In this document: in pieces, positions 24,172-32,845 of the stretch
How positions within the stretch are numbered: the stretch's first letter is position 1
Layout of the letters: each line of letters opens with the position of its first letter
Assembly: GCA_022821495.1 (NCBI GenBank)
Contig: JAJEDN010000038.1
Span: 1 to 36,411 of the forward strand
DNA length: 36,411 bases
Direction of reading: 5' to 3'
From: Candidatus Poribacteria bacterium
GTDB taxonomy: Bacteria > Poribacteria > WGA-4E > WGA-3G
Notes under the pieces: model-generated
What the model saw: only the letters and a program-made list of their open reading frames with translations
The model's database searches: none
Told to the model about the DNA's origin: nothing
Translations under genes and position numbers: made by a program

Positions 24172-25050
24172 TTAGAGGGTCCGTGGGATACTGAAATTTA
24201 AATCTCGGTCTCGCCCCAAAAGATAAGGTGTATTGTCGGGTTGGGCTGCTTCTGATTCGGCAACGACATGCGGCAGATCGACGGTCACGGAATTCACCTC
24301 AACTCTATCCGAATAGACAAGGACTTGTCGCCACATCATCGGGTAACAAATAATCCCAGAAGAGACAACGCACAGCATCCCTTGTTCCCTGAAGACGCGG
24401 TTGAGGTGCAGATGTCCACAAAAGAATGCTAAAATCTGTTTTTCAAAGGGGGCGGTGACTTCGAGAAATTCCGCAGAGTTCGCGACTCTTGAACCGATGC
24501 CCTGAAATTCCACACTGGGAAAAGGGAGTTGGTGCGAGAAGATGAAAACCTCTTCGTCGTAATCTCGTGCCCTTTTCAATTCACGTTCTGCCCATGCCAA
24601 CTGGTTGGTACTGATATATCCGTGTGTTAAATCTTTCGGTACCTCTTGTGAATCGAGGAGGATAAATCGGATGTTTTCATGAACAAAACAGACCGACCCC
24701 ATGCCGTTGATACCGAAGCGTGCTAAGTAGGAATCTTTGGCACCGGTCTCTGGATGTAGATCGTGGTTTCCGGGTATATAATAGCAAGGGGCGTTTATAC
24801 GCTTTCCGAGTTGATCTGCGCTATCAAGTGCAGCTTCGTATTCTTCCGCGGACATCTCAAAACTATTGCCACCGCACACGATATCGCCGCCGTGAATTAC
24901 GAATGCAGGTTCAAACGCGTTCAGTTGTTCAACTAACTTTTCATAGAGCGCGAGACTGTTTTTTTGCTGTTGTAACCCACCCGCGAAATTCTGCGGTGGG
25001 TTCAGGTAGAGATGTGTATCCGTGATGAAGGCAAATTTAAAAAGGATCAT
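24172..25050 (-). CDS. Calcineurin-like metallophosphoesterase
   Basis: The 292-aa product has all the dinuclear metal-binding motifs of the superfamily: DTH (Asp11, His13), GGDIV (Asp56), GNHD (Asn95, His96), SHQ (His173) and GHLH (His213, His215). There is no signal peptide, so it is probably cytoplasmic. The layout is closest to the CpdA/3',5'-cyclic-nucleotide phosphodiesterase-like and Icc-type branch, but the superfamily covers nucleotides, phospholipids and proteins, so the substrate is open. It is encoded 47 bp after the methyltransferase remnant on the same strand. Confidence 0.92.
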   Translation of the reverse strand: MILFKFAFITDTHLYLNPPQNFAGGLQQQKNSLALYEKLVEQLNAFEPAFVIHGGDIVCGGNSFEMSAEEYEAALDSADQLGKRINAPCYYIPGNHDLHPETGAKDSYLARFGINGMGSVCFVHENIRFILLDSQEVPKDLTHGYISTNQLAWAERELKRARDYDEEVFIFSHQLPFPSVEFQGIGSRVANSAEFLEVTAPFEKQILAFFCGHLHLNRVFREQGMLCVVSSGIICYPMMWRQVLVYSDRVEVNSVTVDLPHVVAESEAAQPDNTPYLLGRDRDLNFSIPRTL

Positions 25051-25097
25051 GGCGTATCTCGTTTTTGAGCAAGGTTAGAAAGCTTGCCAGCAGAATC

Positions 25098-25391
25098 TCA
25101 GTGATGCACACGTTTGGTTAAGATTGCGATATAAGTTGGTGCGTCGGTTGAATCGATATAGGATTCGACCTTCCACGGTGTGCTGTCAAGGATGTCTACC
25201 ATTTCCTCTTTTGAAACAAACAGGTAGTCAAACCAGGGTGTCGCGTATTGTTTGTAGCGCACCCGCAGTTTTAGCTGGCCGCTCATCCTCCCTCTATCTC
25301 GGTTGAATTGATGATAGGCTAAGTGTTCGGGTTCTGTTGTTTGATAAGGATCCATTGTTTCAGCGATAATTTTTGCGGTATCTGTTGTCAT
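25098..25391 (-). CDS. Small protein resembling the C-terminal part of a class I methyltransferase (probable remnant)
   Basis: The 97-aa product (ETMDPYQTTEPEHLAYHQFN, GRMSGQLKLRVRYKQYATPW, FDYLFVS, EEMVDILDSTPWKV, then a YIAIL strand) matches in style the last two-fifths of SAM-dependent methyltransferases. The SAM-binding Rossmann core that should precede it is missing. The frame upstream closes at a TAA within 35 bp, next to the sulfatase stop, so no full-length enzyme exists here. It is most likely the tail of a deleted gene. Whether the ATG is used is doubtful: no proper ribosome site is visible. Confidence 0.5.
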   Translation of the reverse strand: MTTDTAKIIAETMDPYQTTEPEHLAYHQFNRDRGRMSGQLKLRVRYKQYATPWFDYLFVSKEEMVDILDSTPWKVESYIDSTDAPTYIAILTKRVHH

Positions 25392-25429
25392 GGCGATGTC
25401 CGTACGTGTCTTGCGTATCAGTTAGCACT

Positions 25430-26782
25430 TTACTTTTCCTTAGTATAACCCGTAGTTCCGTTCGGATTCACCCATTTAGTTTCCCAGTGTGTTTCGATGC
25501 CTTCGCGCCATGTTTGGGCTGCGTTTGTCAGTTCAGCAGTCAATTCAGGATGCGCGTCTTTCAGATTCTCTGTTTCACCCATATCGGTTTCGAGATCCGC
25601 GAGATGTACATCATCTTCCGGCGGTGCACCTTCTACAAGTTGACCGTTGAGTACGAGTTTCCAATTGCCGCGACGCACAGCCGTCTGCTTACCCATCTCC
25701 CAGTAGACCTCGCGATGCGGTGTGAGTTCGCCGTTTGTCACTGTGGGTAGGATGTCGAGTCCATCAAGTTCATACTCGGCAGGATCTCCGCCTGCTGCAG
25801 CGAGGAAGGTCGGAAAGACATCCATTGCTGCGCCAACTTCATTGATTACCTGTCCTGCGGGGATTTGCTGGGGCCAGTTCATGATGCCGGGTGAACGGAT
25901 ACCGCCTTCGTAGAGGCTGAATTTGTGTCCTTTTAGTTTACCTGCGGTGCCGCCATAATACGGATCCTGCGTGCCGTCCAACCAGTTTCGGGTTTCACGC
26001 GAGGGACCGTTGTCGCTCTGGAAATAGGAGAACGTGTTGTCTGCGAGTCCAAGCCGTTCTAATTCCGCGAAAATTTCGCCCACGCTATCGTCAACGGCAC
26101 TGAGCATCGCTGCCATAATCTGCCGATCCCACGGCAAGTTCGGGAACCGATCCACATATTTTTGCGGTGCGTGCATCGGATAATGTGGTGCGTTGTAAGG
26201 GACGTAGAGGAAAAAAGGTTTGCCGAGTTCAACAGATTTACGGATATATCTAACAGCGTATTCGGTAATGAGTTCGGTGAAGTATTCGCCGTTTCGATAA
26301 ATCTCTTCGCCGTTTTCCCAGAGGTCGTGGGTCTGGTCGATACCGCGTTGCCCTAAGCCCCAGTAAAAGATATGCGAAAAGAAGTCGATACATCCTGCCA
26401 TGAATCCGAACCAATCGTCGAAGCCGTGATGTTCTGGACGTGAACCTTCGGCGAGTCCTAAATGCCATTTTCCGGACATCGCGGTGTAATAGCCGCGTTC
26501 TTTCAGTGCTGTCGCGAGTGTCGGCACTGAAGGCGGCAGTCCAGTAGCGGTGCGATGCCCTGCTAAAATGGAGCGGACACCGGCATGGCACGGGTATCGC
26601 CCTGTCAGTAATGCTGCGCGTGAAGGCGAGCAGACAGGTGAATTTGAATACCAATCCGTGAACCGGGCACCTTCGGTTGCCATTCTGTCAAGGTGTGGCG
26701 TTTGGAAATCGGTCGCGCCCATACAAGACAGATCGCCGTATCCTTGGTCGTCTGTTAGGAAGATAATAAAATTCGGTTGCAT
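25430..26782 (-). CDS. Type I (formylglycine-dependent) sulfatase
   Basis: The 450-aa product has the sulfatase metal site at the N-terminus (FLTDDQGYGD, Asp11/Asp12) and the formylglycine motif CSPSRAALLTGR, with Cys51 as the residue an FGE or anSME would oxidise. GKWHLG and FQSDNGPSRETRN provide further metal and sulfate ligands. It hydrolyses sulfate esters, probably from carbohydrates or other organic sulfates; specificity is unknown. There is no signal peptide, suggesting a cytoplasmic enzyme, although related sulfatases are often exported. GGAG precedes the ATG. The window's two FGE-like genes are a broken copy and a fusion lacking one expected cysteine, so activation probably depends on another gene. 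Confidence 0.93.
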   Translation of the reverse strand: MQPNFIIFLTDDQGYGDLSCMGATDFQTPHLDRMATEGARFTDWYSNSPVCSPSRAALLTGRYPCHAGVRSILAGHRTATGLPPSVPTLATALKERGYYTAMSGKWHLGLAEGSRPEHHGFDDWFGFMAGCIDFFSHIFYWGLGQRGIDQTHDLWENGEEIYRNGEYFTELITEYAVRYIRKSVELGKPFFLYVPYNAPHYPMHAPQKYVDRFPNLPWDRQIMAAMLSAVDDSVGEIFAELERLGLADNTFSYFQSDNGPSRETRNWLDGTQDPYYGGTAGKLKGHKFSLYEGGIRSPGIMNWPQQIPAGQVINEVGAAMDVFPTFLAAAGGDPAEYELDGLDILPTVTNGELTPHREVYWEMGKQTAVRRGNWKLVLNGQLVEGAPPEDDVHLADLETDMGETENLKDAHPELTAELTNAAQTWREGIETHWETKWVNPNGTTGYTKEK

Positions 26783-26802
26783 GCTTTTACTTCTCCATCG
26801 TG

Positions 26803-28341
26803 TTACTTTTTCCAGAAGCTCCGGTCTAAGCTTCGGTATTGTATGGCTTCAGAAACATGGACAGCCTCTATATTGGGGTTTCGGTCCAAGTCGGCGATGG
26901 TACGTGCGACCTTCAGGATCCGATCATAGGCACGTGCACTTAATCCGAGTTGGTTAATAGCGACCCGTAGCAGGTCTTGTGCCTGGTCGTCGATTTTGCA
27001 ATACTCCCGTATCTGTTTCGATTCCATGGTTGCGTTGGCGTGTATTGTTGTGTTTGCGAAGCGTTGTTGTTGGATCTGACGTGCCGCCTCAACCCGTTCT
27101 TGGACGTGTGCCGACGGTTCTCCGGTTATTTCAGCAGAGAGTTCGGCATATTTTACTGCTGGGACTTCGACTTGAATGTCGATTCTATCTAACAGGGGAC
27201 CGGAGATACGGGAGACATAGTTCTGAATTTGGTTCGGCGTGCACTTACAATCCCGGTTTGGATCACTGAAAAATCCACAAGGGCAAGGGTTCATCGCTGC
27301 GACGAGCATAAAATTTGCGGGATAAGTCAGCGATGCTGCTGCGCGAGAGATGGTCACCTGTCGGTCTTCAAGGGGTTGCCGCATCACTTCAAGGACGTTC
27401 CGTCGGAATTCGGGGAGTTCGTCTAAAAAAAGCACGCCGTTGTGTGCGAGACTAACTTCGCCTGGGCGCGGCACGTTGCCACCGCCGATTAGGCCTGCGT
27501 CAGAAATGGTGTGATGTGGTGAACGATAGGGGCGCGTTACGACAAGCGGTGTATCGCTCGGTAGGGTACCCATGATACTTTGGATCTTTGTCGTTTCTAA
27601 GGATTCATCCATTGAGAGTCTCGGAAGGATTGACGGGATCCGCTTCGCGATCATCGTCTTTCCAGAACCGGGCGGTCCAATCATAATCAGATTATGTCCA
27701 CCTGCAGCGGCGACTTCAATGGCGCGTTTGACATGTTCTTGCCCTTTGACATCGAGTAGATCGAGATGTTTTTCGGCATGATCCTTGTGTCCGTTGATGT
27801 TGAGTGTGTGGTGTTCTGGTGCTATCTCTTTCTCTGAGTTCAGGAACGCGATAGCCTCTGATAGGCTCACGACCGGATAGACGTTCACACCGTCCACGAT
27901 TGCGGCTTCTTTAGCGTTTTCAGCGGGCAAGATGAGATGCTGTATGCCGTTCTCTTTCGCGGCGATTGCGATCGGGAGCCCCCCTTGTATGCCCCGGATG
28001 TTTCCGTCAAGTGCGAGTTCACCCAAAATCATAGCATTTTCGAGCTTTGCCGGATTTACTTGATTGGTGGCAGCCATAACGCCGATAGCGATCGGAAGGT
28101 CAAACGCTGAGCCTGCTTTTCGGATGTCTGCAGGTGCGAGGTTCGCCGTGATTCGAGTCTGAGGGAAGTAGAACCCAGAGTTTTTAATGGCTGCGGTAAC
28201 CCGATCTCTGCTTTCTTTGATCGCACTATCGGGTAACCCGACGGTACTGAAAGAGGGGAGTCCGCCAGCGACATCTACTTCAACTTTTACGATATAGGCA
28301 TCAATTCCAAGCAAGGCGCTGCTTAAAACGGTTGCGAGCAT
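26803..28341 (-). CDS. comM: YifB/ComM-family Mg-chelatase-like AAA+ ATPase
   Basis: The 512-aa product has the full family layout: N-terminal ChlI-like domain ([20 protein letters not shown]), central AAA+ domain with Walker A GPPGSGKT (222-229) and Walker [11 protein letters not shown], a cysteine cluster (CPCGF...CKC) and the C-terminal Mg-chelatase domain ([19 protein letters not shown]). ComM is a hexameric helicase that promotes branch migration during natural transformation; in many bacteria the role of YifB is unproven. The ATG at 28341 has GGAAGGA about 6-9 nt upstream and is preferred over a TTG at 28359. Confidence 0.93.
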   Translation of the reverse strand: MLATVLSSALLGIDAYIVKVEVDVAGGLPSFSTVGLPDSAIKESRDRVTAAIKNSGFYFPQTRITANLAPADIRKAGSAFDLPIAIGVMAATNQVNPAKLENAMILGELALDGNIRGIQGGLPIAIAAKENGIQHLILPAENAKEAAIVDGVNVYPVVSLSEAIAFLNSEKEIAPEHHTLNINGHKDHAEKHLDLLDVKGQEHVKRAIEVAAAGGHNLIMIGPPGSGKTMIAKRIPSILPRLSMDESLETTKIQSIMGTLPSDTPLVVTRPYRSPHHTISDAGLIGGGNVPRPGEVSLAHNGVLFLDELPEFRRNVLEVMRQPLEDRQVTISRAAASLTYPANFMLVAAMNPCPCGFFSDPNRDCKCTPNQIQNYVSRISGPLLDRIDIQVEVPAVKYAELSAEITGEPSAHVQERVEAARQIQQQRFANTTIHANATMESKQIREYCKIDDQAQDLLRVAINQLGLSARAYDRILKVARTIADLDRNPNIEAVHVSEAIQYRSLDRSFWKK

Positions 28342-28398
28342 ACGCGTGGTTCCTTCCAATTTGTGGTAAGAGGCACTCAGTCTTCAGTAGGGTGCTGA

Positions 28399-29409
28399 CT
28401 AACTGGAATCTCCTGTAAGCTTGTGTAATATTTGTAGCTGTCTCTGATTTGATATTACTAATAAGGCATCACCGGCTTGAATTTTCTTATCTCCTGGCGG
28501 ATTATAGAGGAATGTCCCGTCATTATCCCGGATGGCGACGACGACCAATCCGGTATGTTCTTGGATATTAGCGGTTTTGAGAGAAATCCCGTCTAATGTG
28601 GAATTCCCTTGGATAATGGATTCAGCGAAATGGGTTTCTTTCTGATTTTGCGTGATATTTTCCAGAAATTCTACGAGGTGTGGGTAGAGTATACTTGACG
28701 CGAGACGAAGACCCCCAATATGATCCGGCAGGACGACTTCATCTGCGCCCGCAGTAACGAGTTTTCCGGGTGAATTATCTTCAACGGCTTTCGAGGCTAT
28801 TTGTAAGTGCGGATTTAATTTTCTCGCCGAGATTACGACGAATAGGTTATCTTGATCGCGGCTGAGGCATGTGACGAGTCCGCGTGCGCGAGAGATACCT
28901 GCACGTATGAGCAGCTCGTCATCAGTTGCGTCGCCGTGGAGATATGAAAAATTTCGTGTGTCGGTGAGGTGGATTAATCGTTCTTCCTCGAATTCAATAC
29001 CGACAAAATCGACATCTGCCTTCAGCATTTCATCGAGTACATGTACACCGGTATCGCCGAGTCCACAAATAATATAATGATTTGATAATTTATCGACAGT
29101 TCGGATCATTTTTTGTTGTCTAAAAAAACTTTGGAGTTGTCCTTCGATTAGAAATGCAGTAGCGACAGTGACGCTATAGGTGAACACCCCGAACCCACCG
29201 ATGAGAAGGAGTATCGTGAAAATACGGCCATTGTCGCTCATTCCGAGATCTTCGTGTCCTGCGGTTGTGAGCGTAATGACAGTCATATAGACTGCGTCCA
29301 GAAGATGCCACCCGCCATCTCTTTCAAGCACTAAGTAACCGGCTGTTCCGGTCACGAGCAAGCCTATGAGCATCGCTAAAGCGATTATAATCTTGCGTTG
29401 ATAATTCAT
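28399..29409 (-). CDS. Two-TM potassium-channel-like protein with RCK (TrkA-N/TrkA-C) domains
   Basis: The 336-aa product has TM1 at about 6-26, a pore helix and loop, TM2 at about 62-88, an RCK N-terminal Rossmann domain with GLGDTG (116-121), and a TrkA-C domain at about 255-336. This is the layout of MthK/Kch-type K+ channels gated by ligand binding to the RCK ring. The selectivity filter reads TLTTAGHEDLG (residues 46-56), where TVGYGD is expected: Val to Ala, Tyr to His, and the second Gly to Glu. K+ selectivity is therefore doubtful. The rest of the fold looks intact. Confidence 0.88.
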   Translation of the reverse strand: MNYQRKIIIALAMLIGLLVTGTAGYLVLERDGGWHLLDAVYMTVITLTTAGHEDLGMSDNGRIFTILLLIGGFGVFTYSVTVATAFLIEGQLQSFFRQQKMIRTVDKLSNHYIICGLGDTGVHVLDEMLKADVDFVGIEFEEERLIHLTDTRNFSYLHGDATDDELLIRAGISRARGLVTCLSRDQDNLFVVISARKLNPHLQIASKAVEDNSPGKLVTAGADEVVLPDHIGGLRLASSILYPHLVEFLENITQNQKETHFAESIIQGNSTLDGISLKTANIQEHTGLVVVAIRDNDGTFLYNPPGDKKIQAGDALLVISNQRQLQILHKLTGDSS

Positions 29410-29482
29410 TCTCCTCTTTCATGGTGCTGCGCTTAAGTAGACCATAGCGCGTTTACAAGGGAATTATTGTGATTTTTCCAGT

Positions 29483-30538
29483 TTAATGCCGTTTCTTAGC
29501 AAAGTGTTTAACGGCTGGGTTTGGGTCATGTCGGGCAATGTCAAAAAGATCTTGATGTTCGATTCTATCAAGCGTGGGTAAAAGTTTTGCGACTTCCATA
29601 CGTACGCACGCCGCGGGGTCTTTAAGCCCGCGCTCAAACCAACGTTCGCTATCATCTACAGCGTGTTTTGCGAGTGCTGCGAGTGCCCCCGCGCGGATCC
29701 GTCTGTTTTCGGATTCGGCGTGCGGTAGAATCGGAGCAGGATAACCGTCATCACAACGGCATATAATTCGCAAAGCGTTGCAGACGACATCCACCGATTC
29801 ATCTTCAAGCTGCAGTACGCACCAATCAAATAATTCTTCCGCTCCGACTTTTTCAAGGAATTGAAGGCCTCGTATCCGGCGTTTCGGATTTTCCGCCGAC
29901 ATATCTGCTATCGCCTTCGCGAATTGTGTATTGACTTCCGAGAACTGGCGTGGTGCTTCTTGTGTGTCGGTGTAAAGCACACGGACTGCAATCGCATCAT
30001 TCTGAAGATGTTGAATGGGGAGTCCTTCAGGGTTGAACGGAATTTTGTCAAAGAATGCGGGTAGCCATTGCCTACCTTTTTCAAAAAATTCTTGCAGGCT
30101 GATACGATTTCCTGTGCCAGATTTCATCCGGTTATTCATCCAGTGCGCTAACCTTACGATGCCCCAGTGGTTTTGGCTCACGCCGTTGTGAGGGTAGCGT
30201 CCAAGTTGATGGTTAACCCATTGAGAGAGTGCGACTGGACACGCTAACAACTCAAAAACGTTGGACTGTAGGAGTTCAACAGATAACCGTTCGCGAATCG
30301 CTACAATACCGCCCCGTCCGTGAATCTTGCCGTTACCGAGAGATCTGCGAAGTATTTCGATCTCTAATTCAGTTTTCAGTACGACAGCCTTACCATGTTT
30401 TCGGCGTGCCTTTTGCTCCGCTCGATTTTTAGCGTAGTTCCAATTTGTTGTGAACCAGACGGCACCGCCGCGTGGACGAAACCCGTTTTCAATAATGCCT
30501 CTTGCACTGCTAAGTGTTGTGCCGTGATAGAATTCCAT
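29483..30538 (-). CDS. ADP-ribosyltransferase-like N-terminal domain fused to HEAT repeats
   Basis: The 351-aa product starts at the ATG at 30538, with AAGGAG 9 nt upstream; the longer in-frame reading has no ribosome site. Residues 1-60 (FYHGTTLSSARGIIENGF, then GGAVWFTTNWNYAKNRA and AVVLKTEL) match the core of ART-fold enzymes: an HGT motif, then an FT strand-helix as in DUF3990/KptA/PARP-like proteins. The C-terminal third holds HEAT-like pairs (RRIRGLQFLEKVGAEELF, IRAGALAALAKHAVDD, VRMEVAKLLPTLDR). Catalysis is plausible but the acidic third motif residue is not certain. It may modify a partner protein or RNA recruited by the HEAT repeats, or be non-catalytic. Confidence 0.6.
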   Translation of the reverse strand: MEFYHGTTLSSARGIIENGFRPRGGAVWFTTNWNYAKNRAEQKARRKHGKAVVLKTELEIEILRRSLGNGKIHGRGGIVAIRERLSVELLQSNVFELLACPVALSQWVNHQLGRYPHNGVSQNHWGIVRLAHWMNNRMKSGTGNRISLQEFFEKGRQWLPAFFDKIPFNPEGLPIQHLQNDAIAVRVLYTDTQEAPRQFSEVNTQFAKAIADMSAENPKRRIRGLQFLEKVGAEELFDWCVLQLEDESVDVVCNALRIICRCDDGYPAPILPHAESENRRIRAGALAALAKHAVDDSERWFERGLKDPAACVRMEVAKLLPTLDRIEHQDLFDIARHDPNPAVKHFAKKRH

Positions 30539-30646
30539 AAATGGTGCTCCTTGAAAGTTTAACGGAGTTAACCCCATTTTTGGTAGAGAATTCACGAAAA
30601 TCAGCGGTTTTCAGATTTGTGATGTGCGGTTGCCGTGTTTCGGTCC

Positions 30647-31042
30647 TTACTGCGCCTCCGGTTCGGAAACATTTTCGGTTTCGTTAGGGGGTGCTTCTAT
30701 TTCAGTTTCTTCAGCTGGTATTTTATCTTCAGCTGCCGCCTGTTGTGCCGCTGCTTCTTGGCTACTGGCGACACGGATATAGCCCATTCTGAGTTCATAG
30801 AGTGTGTTTGTCAGGAAGTTGGCTTCCGGGGCAGTGAGGTTACCTTTCGTCTTTTCTTCGAGCATCTCAATAGTATCAATAATATGTTTCACAATTGGGA
30901 GGTTTATAACGACCTCCTCTGTTTCAGGGTTAGGGACCCCTTGTAAATAGAGCTGCCCGGTTTCTACGAGGTTCGTAAGATAGCTAATAAAATCAACCGG
31001 TGGAAGTTGTTGTGTTTCTTCCTGAGCAGTGGCTTCTTCCAT
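30647..31042 (-). CDS. DUF1844 protein
   Basis: The 131-aa product matches DUF1844: PPVDFISYLTNLVETGQLYL, then LPIVKHIIDTIEMLEEKTKG and EANFLTNTLYELRMGYI. The acidic, Ala/Glu/Gln-rich tails at both ends are low complexity. The start at 31042 has AGGAGC 8 nt upstream and is preferred over a TTG at 31072. DUF1844 proteins are small, helical, cytoplasmic and of unknown function, widespread in Planctomycetes-type and deltaproteobacterial lineages. It is encoded about 60 bp after the LecA-like lectin gene. Confidence 0.85.
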   Translation of the reverse strand: MEEATAQEETQQLPPVDFISYLTNLVETGQLYLQGVPNPETEEVVINLPIVKHIIDTIEMLEEKTKGNLTAPEANFLTNTLYELRMGYIRVASSQEAAAQQAAAEDKIPAEETEIEAPPNETENVSEPEAQ

Positions 31043-31101
31043 ATAACTTGCTCCTGATTCGGATGTGTCCAATATGTATAAAGTGTGTTGTAGGAAGGTT
31101 G

Positions 31102-31473
31102 CTATTCGTCATCAAAAATGATGATTTGTGCGAGTAGACTTCCTGCTTGGTTATTGTTTTGTGGATTTTCGTTCATAGCGAGAAAGATAACACCCTCGGC
31201 GGGGGCTGGGTTGTCGTAGCGTGAACCGACAGCGAAAACGACGTTCCCGATCTTCGCGATAAGTGCACCGATATTAACACCGGGGAGCAGATAATCGTTG
31301 GAGCCTGGGGTTTTCGGAACGCCATCAGCACCGCACCAGCCTGTCCGGTTTTGTAAATCTGGTGACCAAGCCCCTTCTCCGTCAATAACGAGTCGTTGTC
31401 CTTTTTTCACACGCACGTAACTTTCTTGCCAAACAGGACTTGGGCGCGCCGTACGAATAACAGTTAATGCCAT
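31102..31473 (-). CDS. LecA (PA-IL)-like lectin-fold protein
   Basis: At 123 aa, the length equals that of P. aeruginosa LecA. The second half matches its layout: IGALIAKIGNVVFAVGSR (68-85), then VIFLAMNENPQNNNQAGSLL (95-114), where NENPQNNNQAGS corresponds to the Ca/galactose loop. The N-terminal part (VKKGQRLVIDGEGAWSPD) matches the W-containing sandwich strand. The start at 31473 has GGAGGG 4-5 nt upstream; a further upstream start would run through a repeat and is rejected. There is no signal peptide, as for LecA. Galactoside binding is plausible but unproven. It is encoded in the LamG/cyclophilin cluster. Confidence 0.75.
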   Translation of the reverse strand: MALTVIRTARPSPVWQESYVRVKKGQRLVIDGEGAWSPDLQNRTGWCGADGVPKTPGSNDYLLPGVNIGALIAKIGNVVFAVGSRYDNPAPAEGVIFLAMNENPQNNNQAGSLLAQIIIFDDE

Positions 31474-31490
31474 ATATCCCTCCATTTTAG

Positions 31491-31640
31491 TAGTTATAAG
31501 TTGTTGGTTATAAGTTATAAGTCTGGCTTGTGCTTTATCAACGGTTTCTTGTGGATACCGTGACCGCAATTTAGTAATGGCAGTTACAAGGATGCGTTGA
31601 TAACATCCGAAGGTAACTTATAACTTATAACTTATAGTTA
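31491..31640. repeat. Nested inverted-repeat element between the LecA-like and cyclophilin genes
   Basis: Left arm: repeated TTATAAG/GTTATAAG steps (31491-31522). Right arm: ACTTATAACTTATAAC steps (31612-31640). An inner pair, TTATCAACG (31535-31543) and CGTTGATAA (31595-31603), makes a larger nested palindrome. It is non-coding and MITE- or repeat-like. It could also act as a bidirectional hairpin. Confidence 0.6.
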
Positions 31641-32240
31641 TTCCTTGCTTCGGATGGTGATGTTTGTAATTACGTCGTCTTGCTCGATGCTATCAACGAC
31701 ATCCATCCCGCTGATGACGTTTCCAAAGATGGCGTATTCACTATCAAGGACAGTGCTATCTCGGCAGATAAAGAATTCGGATGCGTAAGAGACGCTGGTG
31801 CCTTCTTCTTTTGCCATAGCGACAACGCCGCGCGACATCTCTTTCGCGCCGTTTTCAATAGGGAGCGTATCTCCAGCGGCGAGTTTTGAACCTGCTTGGA
31901 TGAGAAGTTCTTCCGCTCGATTAAACTTTTCACCTTTGTAATACATCACCTGCGCGTTTTTGATGAAATTCTTAGAGGTTTCAGGTGCTTCGGTTGCGAG
32001 AAATTCAAATTCAATGGTGCCTTTTGCCGTTTCAATAACGGCTACGGCAGTTGCGGGATCAATCTGTGGTTTAGCTGCGGTTATCGTTGAACCTGTACCT
32101 GTGCGGCGTGCGCGCGGGGCAGGTGCTTGTTTTTCCTCTTGTGCGCAACTCAGCACGAAAGTCGCAAATAGCGTCATCAAGACTAAGAGTGCTGCAGATG
32201 CGAACTGCTGGTGCTGCTTATTCTGGTGTTGCCTTAACAT
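31638..32240 (-). CDS. Divergent cyclophilin-type peptidyl-prolyl isomerase, lipoprotein
   Basis: The 200-aa product has a signal sequence with an LSC lipobox, then Ala/Arg-rich low complexity and a cyclophilin domain (AVIETAKGTIEFEFLATEAP, FNRAEELLIQAG, RGVVAMA, SEFFICRD, YAIFGNVISGMDVVDSI). The catalytic FHR is FNR, and the GD/GTGG loop region is shortened and altered, so activity may be reduced or different. It overlaps the end of the upstream cyclophilin gene by 23 bp, so translational coupling is likely. A tandem, diverged paralogue is the simplest origin. Confidence 0.85.
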   Translation of the reverse strand: MLRQHQNKQHQQFASAALLVLMTLFATFVLSCAQEEKQAPAPRARRTGTGSTITAAKPQIDPATAVAVIETAKGTIEFEFLATEAPETSKNFIKNAQVMYYKGEKFNRAEELLIQAGSKLAAGDTLPIENGAKEMSRGVVAMAKEEGTSVSYASEFFICRDSTVLDSEYAIFGNVISGMDVVDSIEQDDVITNITIRSKE

Positions 32241-32823
32241 ATTTTGACTTCGCCTCCAATCGGATTTTTGTCATGACATCGCCTATCTGTAAGCGATCGA
32301 CGACATCCATGCCTTGAACTACACTACCGAAGGTGGTGTAATTGCCGTCAAGAAAGGGTTGGGGTTTGAAGCAAATGTAGAATTGGCTCCCGGATGAATT
32401 TGGCGCTTGGGTTCGCGCCATCGCCACTGTACCTCTGAGATGTGGACGCTGGTTCGGATTCGTGTACTCGTCGGCAATCGTCCAGCCGGGACCGCCTGTT
32501 CCATCGCCGTTCGGACACCCGCCTTGAACGACGAATTCGTCAACTCTGCGATGAAATGTTAAGCCGTCGTAAAACTTCTGGTTAATCAATTTGGTGAAAT
32601 TCTCTACTGCTATGGGCGCAGCATCAGGATAAAGCTCGATTACGACTATACCTTTGTCGGTTGTGACAACTGCGACTTGCGCTTCAGGTGTTGAGGTGCT
32701 ACTGAAGGGCAGCGCGCAGCCGACGATTAGGGTTAACAATAAGAAAAGAATAAACGTTGGACGCATGTATAGCAAGTTTCGGGAACCTGCGAGTTGTAGA
32801 AAAAGATAACGAGTTGTTCTCAT
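32218..32823 (-). CDS. Cyclophilin-type peptidyl-prolyl isomerase, lipoprotein
   Basis: The 201-aa product has a long N-region, a hydrophobic core and an LIVGC lipobox, then a cyclophilin domain with conserved catalytic residues: FHRRV, FVVQGGCPNGDGTGG, RGTVAMAR, SGSQFYIC. It should catalyse proline cis-trans isomerisation in the periplasm, attached to a membrane. The ATG at 32823 has AAAGGA about 6 nt upstream; an internal ATG (32766) closer to the signal core has none. It lies 23 bp after the LamG gene and overlaps the next cyclophilin gene. Confidence 0.9.
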   Translation of the reverse strand: MRTTRYLFLQLAGSRNLLYMRPTFILFLLLTLIVGCALPFSSTSTPEAQVAVVTTDKGIVVIELYPDAAPIAVENFTKLINQKFYDGLTFHRRVDEFVVQGGCPNGDGTGGPGWTIADEYTNPNQRPHLRGTVAMARTQAPNSSGSQFYICFKPQPFLDGNYTTFGSVVQGMDVVDRLQIGDVMTKIRLEAKSKYVKATPE

Positions 32824-32845
32824 CAACTTTCCTTTGCTGTACGGA

